Positions 43,388 to 55,400 of a DNA stretch of 64,000 bases are shown one piece after another. Origin of the DNA: Anaeromyces robustus (taxonomy: Eukaryota > Neocallimastigomycota > Neocallimastigomycetes > Neocallimastigales > Neocallimastigaceae); contig MCFG01000096.1 of NCBI GenBank assembly GCA_002104895.1, forward strand, positions 70,001 through 134,000, given 5' to 3'. The translations under genes were made by a program, and so were the position numbers. The notes under the pieces were generated by a model. That model was not told where the DNA came from. It did no database searches and was given only the letters and a program-made list of their open reading frames with translations. Position 1 is the stretch's first letter. Every line of letters starts with the position of its first letter.

Positions 43388-43832
43388 CATTATTATTATT
43401 AATATTATTATTGTTGTTGTTGTTGCTATTGTTGTTATAGATGTTATTGAAGGTGTTTTCAAACAAAATAAATTGGAATATGAAAAATTATGTGTTAAAT
43501 CAAATCAAATGCTTTTTTCACCAAAAACTGGAACATGTGACGCTTTTTCTGAACCTGTTATTCATTCGTTAAATAAATATCAATTTAATTTCAAAGGTAC
43601 CCCATATGAAAAATATATTATTGATAGAAAGAATATATTATTATTTGGGGATAGTCTTGGTGATATAGCCATGTCAAAAACTATTGATCATGAACAAGTT
43701 ATTTCATTTGGTTTCTTAAATATTGATGTAGACAAAAAATTAGAAAATTTTATGAATGTCTTTGATGTTGTTATAACAAATGACTCATCATTTAACTTTG
43801 GAAATGCTATAATTAAGTTATTAAAAGAATAA
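42370..43832 (+). CDS. NT5C3: cytosolic 5'-nucleotidase III (pyrimidine nucleotidase)
   Basis: Three exons, 42370-42612, 42944-43208 and 43441-43832; 299 residues, the normal length for the family. This HAD-superfamily enzyme dephosphorylates nucleoside 5'-monophosphates, preferring pyrimidines. The HAD motif I nucleophile is in IVTDFDMTITKYW (residues about 47-60). Family motifs include GKRTPTSHCIISENPLLPED, YQYMVEWWTKQHD, FRDGFEELFEICKSNGIPML and SAGIQ. The Mg-binding motif IV is LLFGDSLGDIAMS near residue 235. Intron 2 ends with a (TTA/TTG)n tract that runs into its own acceptor. Divergent from the F-box gene 5.6 kb away. No targeting signal, so cytosolic. Confidence 0.93.
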
Positions 43833-44385
43833 ATAATTAATATAATTTACATATATATATATATGGAATCATTAATAATATCATAGTTGTTTTCACTTTT
43901 AAGAATTATAATACAATATTAGATATATAATAATAGATATATAATAGAAAAATAAGTATAAATAAAAAAAAAAAAAGAATTAAATTAATTAATTAATTAA
44001 TTAATTATAACTTTATAATTATACTTTTAATATTAAAATGATAGGAATAAAAAAAAAACTAAATTATTTCTTTTTATCAATTGGATATTTTATTTATTTA
44101 TTTATTTATTTATTTTATCTACTATTTACGATAGAATAACATTTAATTTTTATATATTATATTTTATATATATATTTTATTTTTTATTTTTTTATTTCCT
44201 ATTTATATAAGAGTTTTTTTTTTTTTTTTTAATGATAAAATACATTAACACAACACAAAAAGAATATAGATTATTCTTTCATGTTTTTTTTTATATGTAA
44301 AAATAGTTTTATAATTCATAAATACAAATATATATCTATAATTCAATAAAAAATCATTATGAAGTTTATATTTATAAATCTAAAC

Positions 44386-44417
<32 letters not shown>

Positions 44418-45043
44418 TCTAAACTATAAACTAAGTTAATCTTAATATAATTCTTTTCTGTTCTAAAATTGTTATATAAATTAACTGTTATGATATTATT
44501 ATTACCAATTAATTAATAATAATCAAAAAAAAAAAAAAAAAAAAAAAAAACTTTTTTTTATTTTATTTATTCTAACCACTATAATATTCATATTTAATAA
44601 AAATAAAACACTTTATAATTGTCACATCAACTTCAACACTAAATAAATATTACTAATATTAAAATAAATATAATAATATGTTTATATGCTTTTAATAGAT
44701 TCTATATTTTATTAATGTAAATGAGATTAATGTATGTTTCTTTTATTATTTATTATTTATTATTATTTATATATATATTAATTTGATATTCAATTAATTT
44801 TTATTATAAAAATTATATTTGAATTAAATCATCTAATCATTAATATTATTTTTATAATACTTTATTGAATATTAATATTTAATATTAAAACAAAAAAAAT
44901 TCTTTCATTATAATTATTTCATTAATATTTTAAATTATAATAATGTAATATTTGTTTTATTGAATTCTTTTTTTTTTTTTTTTTTTTTTTTGAATTTTTT
45001 TTTTTTGAATTTTTTTTTTTTTTCTTATTTCTTTTTCTTTTTC

Positions 45044-45074
<31 letters not shown>

Positions 45075-46452
45075 CTTTAATGTTATAAAAATTTAATCAT
45101 TTAATATTTAATTTATATTTGTTTTACTTGTTAACTAAAATTTGATTTATTAAAATTTATATTAATATATATAATTATAAATATTATATATATATATTTC
45201 TTGTTTTGCTTTTGTTTTGTTATTATTTATTTATTTATTCATCTTGTTATTATATTTTATATTTTAGTTTAATGTGTTGCCATATAAGTCTAAAATACAT
45301 TATGTCAAATAAATAAATAATTAATGTATATATATATATAATATATGATATATATTAAATATGATTTTATAATTATATATATATAAAATTATATAAATTA
45401 TAGAAAAAAAAAATATATAAAATTATAAATTAATAATAAAAATGTTAAAAAAAAAAATAGTGTTAGAGTTATTTATTTTTAAAGATCGCTTATGTTACTT
45501 TAGGTACTTTTTTAATTTTTTTTTTTAAAATTTTTTTTAGGGGGTAAAGGTTTTTTTTTTATTCTATATATATACAAAAAAAAAAAGAAAAGAAAAGATA
45601 AAAAAAGAAAAAAATTAATCAATAAAAAAATTATTTAATTAGTTTTAATTAATATATATATATATTAATAATAATTTTAAAAATTATACATAAAAAATCT
45701 TTTTATTTAATTGAAATTGTTATTATTTTGTTATTATTTTTTTTTTTTTTTTTCATTTATTTCTTTTTTACTTTTTATTTTTTATTTTATCTTGTTCATT
45801 GTTTTGGGTTTAATGTGGGTATTATTAAAAAATTTTTATTATTATGTTATTCGCTTTTTTTTTTTTTTTTTTTTTTTTTTATTTTATTTTATTTTTTTTT
45901 ATTAACTATATATTAATATTTAATAATCTATATAACTTTTTTTTAGTGCATTGTTTAATTATTTAAAACTATGTATATAATCGTTTTTTTTTTTTTTGTT
46001 TTTTTTTTTTTGTTTTTTTTTTTTTTTGTTTTTTTTTATTTACAAAATATATTAATAGTTTATCATATTTATATAGACTATTAATAAATATTTTAAATAG
46101 GGAATTAAAAGTATTTTTGTTTTACTTTGTTTTATTTTTGTTTTATATTTAATTATAATGTATTATTGTTGTTGAAATATTTTGATTTATTTATTTTTTT
46201 TTAATAAAAATAATTTTCAGAAAAAAAAATTTTTTTTTTTTTTTTTAATATACTCAATTGAAAATAAAAAAAAATTTAAAATTGAAAATGTTGAATACTG
46301 ATCATAATAAAAACAAAATTGAAATTTTGGTATATATTATATTATTATATTATTATAATTAGCAATAAAGTAGATTATTATATTGAAATATAATTATATT
46401 TGATGATTATTTCTTGATTATTGTTAATCTTTCTTTTTTTTTTTTTTTTTTA
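43833..46452. other. 2.6-kb AT-rich intergenic region
   Basis: Tail-to-tail spacer between NT5C3 and the REG1-like gene. T-runs, CTTTTT units and TA repeats; frames at 45711-45916 are T-run artefacts. No gene seen. Confidence 0.65.
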
Positions 46453-48163
46453 TCAACTTTTTTCATTAACAATTTCAATATTTTTTTTATCGTCATTATC
46501 ACTATTATTTCTACTACTATTATCTTCATCATTATTTTTTTTATTTCTTATAAAAAAATATTTACTTCGTCTATTCAATAATGAGGAATAATAATGCACT
46601 GTTGAATATAAATTATGAATCATATCGGAAGCTTTGTTTGGCTTGGCATTTTTGGATTCAATGGTACTTATTATATCTTGATCTTGGTTATTAATAAATT
46701 TGGAATTAGCTTCTACTGGCGATTCAACTGTAGTGGCTGTTCTACTTTCAATAATTAGGGAATTAGTTAGTTTTGGTGGTATAATATTTTGAACTTCTTT
46801 ATTTTCATTATTACCAAATAAATCAGCCGCTGATAAGTTCGTATCGTCTAATACTTCTTCGTCATAGACTTTTTTTGTTTCCTTGAGTTCATATATTTCA
46901 TCATCATCAAAATCATCATCAATATCATGTTTGTTTCTTAGAGAAGAATGAGTTCTTTCGTTAGCATCACTTTCCTTATAATCGTAAACAGCTGGAGAAG
47001 AAGTAGATAATCTTACATATTTAGGATTTGAATCATTGTAGTTTAATCTATTTTCTTCAGTTTCAATATAATATGGATCTGAGGTAGCTTCAGTTATTTC
47101 AAAATCTTGTCCATATTCTTCAAATGAGAAATTATTTTGAGAAGAAGAGCAATCATCACTTTCAGAATCAGCACCTTTTAAAGTAGTTGGTGGTAATTTA
47201 TGAGTAGTTTCGAATGATTTTTTCTTCATTACAGAATAATTTCTATTTAAATTTTTAAATTTGTTCTTATCAATACCATCATCTTCTTCTTCCTCTTCCT
47301 CTTCATCAGAAGATGATTCTACCTCATCATAGTAATTAATTTCATCTTCATCATCGTCATCTTCTTCTTCTGCAACACTTTTTAAGTATTCATTAAGAGC
47401 TGAATGTTGGAATCTTGGATTACATCTATAATCATCTTCAGGATTAACATTAACAGAAATACGTTGTTCTACTTCATTATTAAATCTTAAATGTTTTTTG
47501 TTTTTTGGAACATTCAATTTATTATTATTATCTAAAGAAATCTTAGCCAATTTAAGGGCTTCAATTGTTTTATGGAATTCATCAAGTGAAGATTTCTTCA
47601 AAGCCGACTTTAAATTTGTATTAGTATTGAAATTTGTTTGAGGTTTCTTTTCATTATCACTATGTAAATGCATTGGTCCATAAAGCCAACAAATATCACT
47701 ATCTTTAAACCAATTTAATTCAGCTGGATTTAATAAAGGAAGTGAATAACGTTGTTGGAACCACTTTCTCCAACTTGCATTCTTTAATATTGATGATAAT
47801 TGATGAATTGATAAATTATTGAAGAATAAAAACAATTTTTATTTATTGTTAAAATTCTTTCTTAAACATTTTTGGTTCTTTATTTCAACTATTTTATTTT
47901 ATTTTATTTATATGTATACATATATACTTTTTTCTTTTTTTCTTTTTTTTTTTTTTTTTTGGATTTTTTTATTCTATATATTTTGTTTTATTTATTTTTT
48001 TTTCTAATATTTATATTAATATACTTACTTCTAAACGATGACCATTTATCATAGTATCCTTATTTTTAGTCATTACTCTCCAACTAGTGGCTAAATCTAA
48101 TTCATTACCCCAACAGTAGGATAAATAATCGACATTATCAATTGGTGTACGTTTTCTTGCCAT
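46453..48163 (-). CDS. REG1: REG1-like protein phosphatase 1 regulatory subunit
   Basis: Two minus-strand exons, 48029-48163 and 46453-47781, joined in phase 0; 487 residues. The acceptor was set so that NGHRLE joins NASWRKW, as in the conserved GRRLENASWR block of the fungal DUF1752 domain. SLPLLNPAELNWFKDSDICW plus LYGPM completes that domain (residues about 8-85). Around residue 145 comes KKHLRFNNEVEQRISV, equivalent to the HxHF...VEQCI segment of yeast Reg1. KHLRF is an RVxF-type docking motif for PP1/Glc7. The remainder is acidic and disordered (EEEDDDDEDE and similar). Yeast Reg1 directs Glc7 to Snf1 kinase in glucose repression; the same role is inferred here for carbon signalling. Confidence 0.8.
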
Positions 48164-49126
48164 TTTTATAATTAAATTAATTAAATAATAGTAAATATAT
48201 AAACTAAATGTATATAAAAAAAATAAAGTATGAAATATTGATTTAAAATATAATTATTTATTTTAAATTTAATGATAGCAAATAAATAATTTTAATATTT
48301 TGATTGTCTATATAATATTATATGATATAATTGGATTTAATTGTTTAAATTATATTTCCTACATAACAATATATAAATAACATATAATTATAAAAATATA
48401 TTAATAAATAAATAAAAACATAGATTAGTTTAAATGTTATTTTTATTTTTACTTATATACATATATAATTTTTTTTTTCCAAACAAAAATTATATTAATA
48501 GATGAAATAAAGTTATATATCAGATGTTTTAAATTTATTTCAATTAGTAGATTTATTTTTTTTATTATTATTTTAAAATATTATTAATTTTAATTTTTAA
48601 ATTATTTTGGTATTTACTTCTATTAACAATAAAATCAATGTTTTCTTTAATTATAAATTACAATGTTTTATATAGTTTATAATATTATATAAATTATATT
48701 AATTATTATAATTGATAATTAAATATATAATTTGCACTATTATTATAAATTTAATATATAATTTCACATTAAATTTCATAAATTATAAAATATAAAATAT
48801 AAAATATAAATTATAATTACCATTATATCATATAATATATTATACCACCAATAAAGAAGTTAACTTCTTTTTAAATTAATACTTTTAATAATTTTGTTTT
48901 GAAAAATTGTAAGAAAAGAAACAAAAAAAAATTTTTAAAATATTTTTATATAATTAAAAAAAAATATATTAATATACTATAATATATTATTTTTATATAG
49001 ATTTTATATTATTTCTATATAAATTTGATTTGTTATAATATATTATAATATATTATTTAATTTTTTATCCTTGTTTTTTTTTTTTTATTCAAATTGCTTC
49101 ATTATGTTTTATTTAGTATTTAATGT

Positions 49127-49189
<63 letters not shown>

Positions 49190-49256
49190 TTAATTTATTT
49201 ATTTATTTATTTATTTATTTATTAATTTATTTATTTATTTATTCATTTATTTATTT
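49127..49256. repeat. (TTTA)n tetranucleotide array
   Basis: About 130 bp of TTTA with three small interruptions. Confidence 0.95.
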
Positions 49257-51079
49257 TTACTGTTATAGTTTTCTATTTTAACAAAAAAAATAATTTCAAA
49301 TAATAAAAAAAAATTACATTTTTCAAATACAATTATTAATTTATAAGTAATTATAAGTTATCTTATTATATAGAATCCTAATTAGATACTTGAAATTTTT
49401 TAGATTAGTATTAATTAATAATAGATAATTATATAAAAATTTTAAATAATATATTTAAAACAATTGATTTACCGTATTTATTTAATATATTTAATAAACT
49501 TTTTTTTTAAAAAAAAATATAAAAGATTATTATATAATATATATAAATATATATTATTAATATAAATATATAATAAATTGAACAAATAAAATTCAAGTAT
49601 ATTGTTATATATATAAAATAAAATTGTAATAATTTAAAAGGATAAATCTAAATACTATTTTTGTTTATTTTTTATATTAAAATATTTAATATAATAGTTA
49701 CAAAAAGCATTTATTGTAATACAATTTAATATATAGCATTTTGTTTTATTGTAATTAAACCCTATTTATTTTAATATATTATATTATAATTGATAATAAA
49801 AATTATTAAGGATTATTATAAAAATAAAAAAAAATTGTATCCAGAAAAATTTAGATTATATAATATATTAAAATATACTTTAATATATTAAAATATAAAT
49901 TAAAACAATAGTTATTATTGATTACAAAAAAAATGAAAAATAGGCTATATTATAATTTTTTAATTCTTGAATATAATTTATTATAGTTAAGATTCTTTTT
50001 TAGAGTATCTTTATTAAATGTAACTTTACTTAGAGTAAAAAATGTTAATACTAAATGTGGAATAAATAATAAAAAAGAATAATAAAATAAGTATGAGTAT
50101 TTTTTTTTTAGTGATAACAAATATAACCTTTTTAGTTGATTATGCGTTTTTTATTATTTATTTCATATAAGAATTAGCATAAAAACTTATTTTTTTTTGT
50201 ATATAAAAGAAAAACTTGAATATAATAAAATCGATTTGATAAATTATTTGATCCAATCACATATAAGATAATTTACAATTTTTTTAATAATTATAATTAT
50301 ATATTATAATATTTACTTTAAAGTTAATAAATGTCAAAAAAAAATGTGGGTTAAAATATTAAACAATCAATATGGAATCTTTTTACTTAAAAAAAATGTG
50401 TGTAAAATTATTAAGAATTAGAAAAAAATGTGGGTAAACCATTGAAATATCATTTTACTTAAATAAATTATTATAAAATGTTAAGAATATTAGAATCGTT
50501 TTATTTCCATTTAATTTTTAATATTTAATAAAAAATATATATTTCATTATTACATCAAATCATTATTTAAATAAAGAGTGTAATAGAATTATCATTAATA
50601 TCTACAATTTCTTTTTTATTATGGAGAAAAATATATAGCTATCAATTAAGTAATTAAGTAATAAATATATATATTGCTTCTAGTTTTATTTGAAAAACTA
50701 TTCTTCATTGTTCATTGAATCCCTAATATATATAAATATTAATTTAAAATTGTAACTGACTATAATAATTATTGATTTATTATAAATAAAAACAATAATG
50801 ATTTTATCTTTGTAATATATTATAAATCATATAATAAAATTATAGTTTTTTTTATTTTATAGACCACGTGTATCTACCTGCATATAATTATTAACCTATA
50901 ATTTGTTATACAGTTTATGATTCATCAGAAATTACCAACAATAAAAAAATTATAATATTACATTTTTTTTTTTAATTTCATTTTTTTTAGGTTATTACTA
51001 ATAATGAATTTTGTGATTTAGTAATAGTAATAATATATAATATTATAATTTAATTTATTATTATATTATTACCAAAAAG

Positions 51080-51129
51080 TAAATAAATAAATAGATAGAT
51101 AAATAAATAATAAATAAATAAATAAATAA

Positions 51130-51176
<47 letters not shown>

Positions 51177-51243
51177 ATGAATAAATAAATAAATAAATAA
51201 ATAAATAAATGAATTAATAAATAAATGAATAAATAAATAAAAA
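51080..51243. repeat. (AAAT)n tetranucleotide array
   Basis: About 160 bp of AAAT with TGAA and TAGA interruptions, 250 bp before the SQS1-like start codon. Confidence 0.95.
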
Positions 51244-51491
51244 TTATATTTTTTTATTAAAAGATATTTAAAGAAATAAAAATATACCCTTAAATTTAAT
51301 TAAATCTAACTTATATGTTGGAAAATATAATTTTTTAGTATCATATATTATTGTAATAATTTAATAATTATAATACATGCATTAAAAGCAAAATATATAA
51401 GAAATCCAAATAAATTTTATAAATTAATCATTTTTGAAATTTAAATTTTTATATTATTAATTTTTTTTTTTTTGATATATTCTATAACAGT

Positions 51492-53990
51492 ATGAGTGAT
51501 TTATTTTTCTTTGATGTTCAAGGTGATTCAACATTACAAAATTTAAATACAATAATTGAAGATGATAAACCTACTAATATTCTAACGTATAGTAATAATG
51601 AACAAGATTATATAGAAATTAGTGATACTTCTAGTAAAAAAAATAAAAAAAATAAAAAGAAAAGAAACATGAAAAAGAATAAATTTTATGCTAACCCAAC
51701 TAAAGAAAGACCAATTATTTTAGATGATGACGTATATATTGATGTTGATAGTGATAAAAATAATGATAGTGTTATTATTAGTAGTAATGCTTTTGATATT
51801 CTTAATACTGTTCAAATAAATGATGATATGGATGACGAAGTAGTAAAAGATTATTTAGAAAATTGTAAAGAAGAAAATGATGAAAATGGTAATAATAATT
51901 CTGATAATATTCATATAAATAAAAATGATATTGATGAACAAGAAATAGATTTTTTAAATTCAGCATTCGCAAAGAATATTATAAAGTCAGATGTTGGTGT
52001 AGAAAATGATAATATTGAAATGGAAATGGATTTAATAAAACTATTGGAAAATAAGTTACCTTCAGAGAGTTCTAGTAGTTCTTCAGATGAATTTGATTCT
52101 GATATTGAAGTATTATACGTTAAAAATAATATATCTGTTAATACTAATAATAGTAATAATAGTTTAAATTCAAATCCAACAATTTCTAATAATAACAATA
52201 AAAATAAAAGAAAAAAGAATAAAGGAAAAAAGAATAATAGACAAGCAAATAATACAATAAAGAAAAATGATACTCCAATAGAAATCTTAAATAATGACAA
52301 TAATAACAATATCACAAATAGTAATATACCAGAAATAAATATAGAAGATGTAATTTCAGATTTAGAAAAAGATATAAATTTAAAAATTAATAAAGAACTA
52401 TCAAATTTCAATAATAATGATAAATCATATATTGAAGAAGATGATACTGAAAAATCGGATAAAAATCAAAATCTAAATAAAAGTAAAAGTAAAAATAAAA
52501 ATAAAAATAAAAATAAAAATAAAAATAAAAATAAAAATAAAAACAGAGATAGAAATGAAAGTAATATTAATAATAAAAGTGAATCAGAACTAATAGAAAT
52601 TGATAAAAGTGATAATCATGAAGAAATTGATATTATTTCATTATTGGAAAAACATAGTGAAGATATTGTTTTAATTAGTGATGAAGAAATTAATAATAAT
52701 AATATCATAACAGAAAGTAGTAGTGATGAAGAAGATATATTGATAAGTGAAGAAGAAGACGATAATGATGAAAGTAATAATGAAAATGATGAATATAATG
52801 AAATTGATGAGAGTGATTTAGAAGAAGATTTTAATGAAGATGATGATTTAATAGAATTAAATGAAAACTTATTTAAACGGAAATATGGTGAACATAATAT
52901 TTTATTAAACGATAATAATCTGGATTATTTATTAGATGACAATTTTGAAGGTGGAGAATCTACATGGGATTTAGATGATAAAGCTATAGAAGAAAAATTG
53001 AAAAATTCTAAATTTAAATCAATATTAAATAGCGATAAAAATAGTTTACTAAGATTACAAAAGAAAAAACTTCAAAAGAAGGAGTTAGCTCAAAAGAAGG
53101 AATATCTTTTACAAAAGAAAGAGAATCTTGCAAGAGAAAATAAAAGAATTCAGAAAGTTCTTAAATCAAAAAAGGGAAATAAACTTCAAACCTCACCAGA
53201 AGTTTTTAAGTATTTAAAGCATGTTAATACTACAATAAAAGAGTTTGTTAATAATGGATTTGAAAGTATTCCTTTAGGAAATCTACCTTCAGAATTAAGA
53301 AAAAGCGTAGGTATGATTGCCATAGAATATGGTGTTAAGATTAAAACAAGAGGCGCAGGGAAAAGAAAAGTTACTAACCTTATTCGTACTTCAAGAAGCA
53401 GAATACCAGAAAATTGGAACAGAATAGTTGAAACAATATTTAGTAAAACTGAAGCTCAACGTCATTCAAATATGGATGTTAGAAAACGTAATTTAGATAT
53501 GGCAAAAAGACGTGGTAAATATCATAATAATAATAATAATAAAGGTAAAAGATCAACAGAAAAACCGGAATTAGGTTCTAAAGTTGGTGAAAATGCCAGA
53601 CCTATTTCTGATAACAATAAAGGATTTAAATTATTACAAAATATGGGATGGACACCTGGTGAATCACTTGGTACAAGTAGTTCAAGTGGATTACTTAATC
53701 CAATTGAAGTAGTGGTACGTGATCAAAGTGGCTTAGGTGCATCTTGTTTTGATCAAGGTTATACTCAAAGTAGTAGTAGTACTAGTAATTTTTCAAGAAG
53801 TATAGATCCATATTCATATGATTATAGGGGATTTAGTAATGATAATCTTAGTTTAAGTCGAAAGTCAAGTAAAACATCATTAAATTCAAAACGAAATAGT
53901 AGAATTGGTGAGACAGGTGGATTGGAAAATTCACCATATTCATTTGTAGATTTCCAGAAAGGATCAACTTTATTTACTACTAAAGACTAA
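51492..53990 (+). CDS. SQS1: SQS1-like R3H/G-patch splicing protein
   Basis: Single-exon gene of 832 residues. The N-terminal 470 residues are acidic/Asn/Lys-rich low complexity (KNKNKNKN tract, DEEDILISEEEDDND). A basic coiled segment (LQKKKLQKKELAQKKEYLLQ) precedes an R3H domain at about 565-640 (VFKYLKHVNTTIKEFVNNGF, LPSELRKSVGMIAIEYGVK), a single-strand nucleic-acid binder. The G-patch lies at about 708-755: GFKLLQNMGWTPGESLG, then GLLNPIEVVVRDQSGLG. This order is that of fungal Sqs1/Pfa1, whose G-patch activates the DEAH helicase Prp43 in spliceosome disassembly and ribosome assembly. Nuclear/nucleolar by family. ATG is the first in frame after the upstream T-run; MSDLFFFDVQG resembles the family start. 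Confidence 0.85.
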   Translation: MSDLFFFDVQGDSTLQNLNTIIEDDKPTNILTYSNNEQDYIEISDTSSKKNKKNKKKRNMKKNKFYANPTKERPIILDDDVYIDVDSDKNNDSVIISSNAFDILNTVQINDDMDDEVVKDYLENCKEENDENGNNNSDNIHINKNDIDEQEIDFLNSAFAKNIIKSDVGVENDNIEMEMDLIKLLENKLPSESSSSSSDEFDSDIEVLYVKNNISVNTNNSNNSLNSNPTISNNNNKNKRKKNKGKKNNRQANNTIKKNDTPIEILNNDNNNNITNSNIPEINIEDVISDLEKDINLKINKELSNFNNNDKSYIEEDDTEKSDKNQNLNKSKSKNKNKNKNKNKNKNKNKNRDRNESNINNKSESELIEIDKSDNHEEIDIISLLEKHSEDIVLISDEEINNNNIITESSSDEEDILISEEEDDNDESNNENDEYNEIDESDLEEDFNEDDDLIELNENLFKRKYGEHNILLNDNNLDYLLDDNFEGGESTWDLDDKAIEEKLKNSKFKSILNSDKNSLLRLQKKKLQKKELAQKKEYLLQKKENLARENKRIQKVLKSKKGNKLQTSPEVFKYLKHVNTTIKEFVNNGFESIPLGNLPSELRKSVGMIAIEYGVKIKTRGAGKRKVTNLIRTSRSRIPENWNRIVETIFSKTEAQRHSNMDVRKRNLDMAKRRGKYHNNNNNKGKRSTEKPELGSKVGENARPISDNNKGFKLLQNMGWTPGESLGTSSSSGLLNPIEVVVRDQSGLGASCFDQGYTQSSSSTSNFSRSIDPYSYDYRGFSNDNLSLSRKSSKTSLNSKRNSRIGETGGLENSPYSFVDFQKGSTLFTTKD

Positions 53991-54289
53991 AGAATAATAA
54001 TTATATATTTAAAAAATTATTTAAAAGATATTTATTTCAGTCAATTCTCTTTTGAATAGAATTATTTAAATCAAATTAATAGATAATATTCATAATATTT
54101 TATATTTTCTTATAAATAAAAAACTTATATAGAATTAGCAATCATTTGAACATTTATTATTTAAAATAACTTTATTTACGTATATATATATCGTATATCT
54201 ATTTATATCTATTTATATTTATTTAAATAATAATAATAATAATAAATAAATAAATAATAAATAAATAATACTCATACTCATACTAATAC

Positions 54290-54331
<42 letters not shown>

Positions 54332-55400
54332 TGTATTTTTAAATACAAATATTAAGATTAATAAAATTTCAAAAAATAAAATAATGTAGATATTTCATGG
54401 ATAATTTTGAATAACTATGTCTTAAACATATATATATGTTTGTTTTTTGTGTTTATATAATAATGTTTATTAAAAAATATTTTAATATTGATTAATCATA
54501 ATTGTAATTTTTATTTTATTTATATTAAATAAAAACTAATAAAACCAAAAGCAATATCTTTTATTATTAATATTAATATTAATATTATTGTTGTATTAAT
54601 AAAAGTTTCTATTTTATTTATATATTAGCAATTTCTATTTTTATTTCATATTTTTTTTTATATTATTTCAAAAATATATATTATATATTATATACTTTTT
54701 TTCTATTTGTTACTTGTTATTTATTTGTAGTTTAAAAATTTTAAAATCAATCATCACCACAGGGACTTAAGTAATAATAAGTTATAAAGAAATATACCAT
54801 ATTTATTAGATTAACAATGTATAAAATAAAATAAAACTTTTATATTTTTATTATTTTTTAATATATGATTTATTTTTTAACATAATTTTTTTAAATATTT
54901 TTTTTTTTTTTTAAATAAAGAATTTAATAAATAAAATATATGAATTTTCTTTGTATCGTTTAATGGCTTTTTTATCTACATATATATTGTTATTATATTA
55001 TAATATATTATAATATATTATAATATAAATTAATATAAAAATATTATAAAAATCTTATACGTAAAATATGTAATTGTATTTATAAAAAAAAATTTTTAAT
55101 ATACTTTGATCGTAATATATCTATATATAAAAAAAATTTTTTTGTTAAATTTTTTTTCTTCTTCACTCTTTTTAATTTTTTAATTAGATAATATAAAACT
55201 AATTATATTTTGAAGTAAGTTTAGTTTATTTAAATTAAAAATTATAGAAAAATAAATTATAAATAATTTTTATTTAAAATTTATTTATTTTGTATTAAAA
55301 TTAATAACCTTTTATTTTTATTTTTTTTTATTTTATTTTATAATATTTAATTTTTTAAAAATAAATATTAATATTTTAAAAATAATTTAAAGAATTCAAG
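53991..55400. other. 1.4-kb AT-rich intergenic region
   Basis: 3' side of the SQS1-like gene and promoter side of phosphoacetylglucosamine mutase. Contains (AAT)n at about 54293-54328. No other feature seen. Confidence 0.6.

Larger units (their letters stand above)
48164..51491. other. 3.3-kb AT-rich intergenic region
   Basis: Head-to-head spacer between the REG1-like and SQS1-like genes. It contains (TTTA)n at 49127-49256, (AAAT)n at 51080-51243, and three diverged copies of an A-run plus TGTGGGTAAA motif (50335-50438). No gene seen. Confidence 0.65.

Noticed and set aside
51911-52411. 166-residue minus-strand ORF
   Set aside because: Antisense to the low-complexity N-terminus of the SQS1-like protein.
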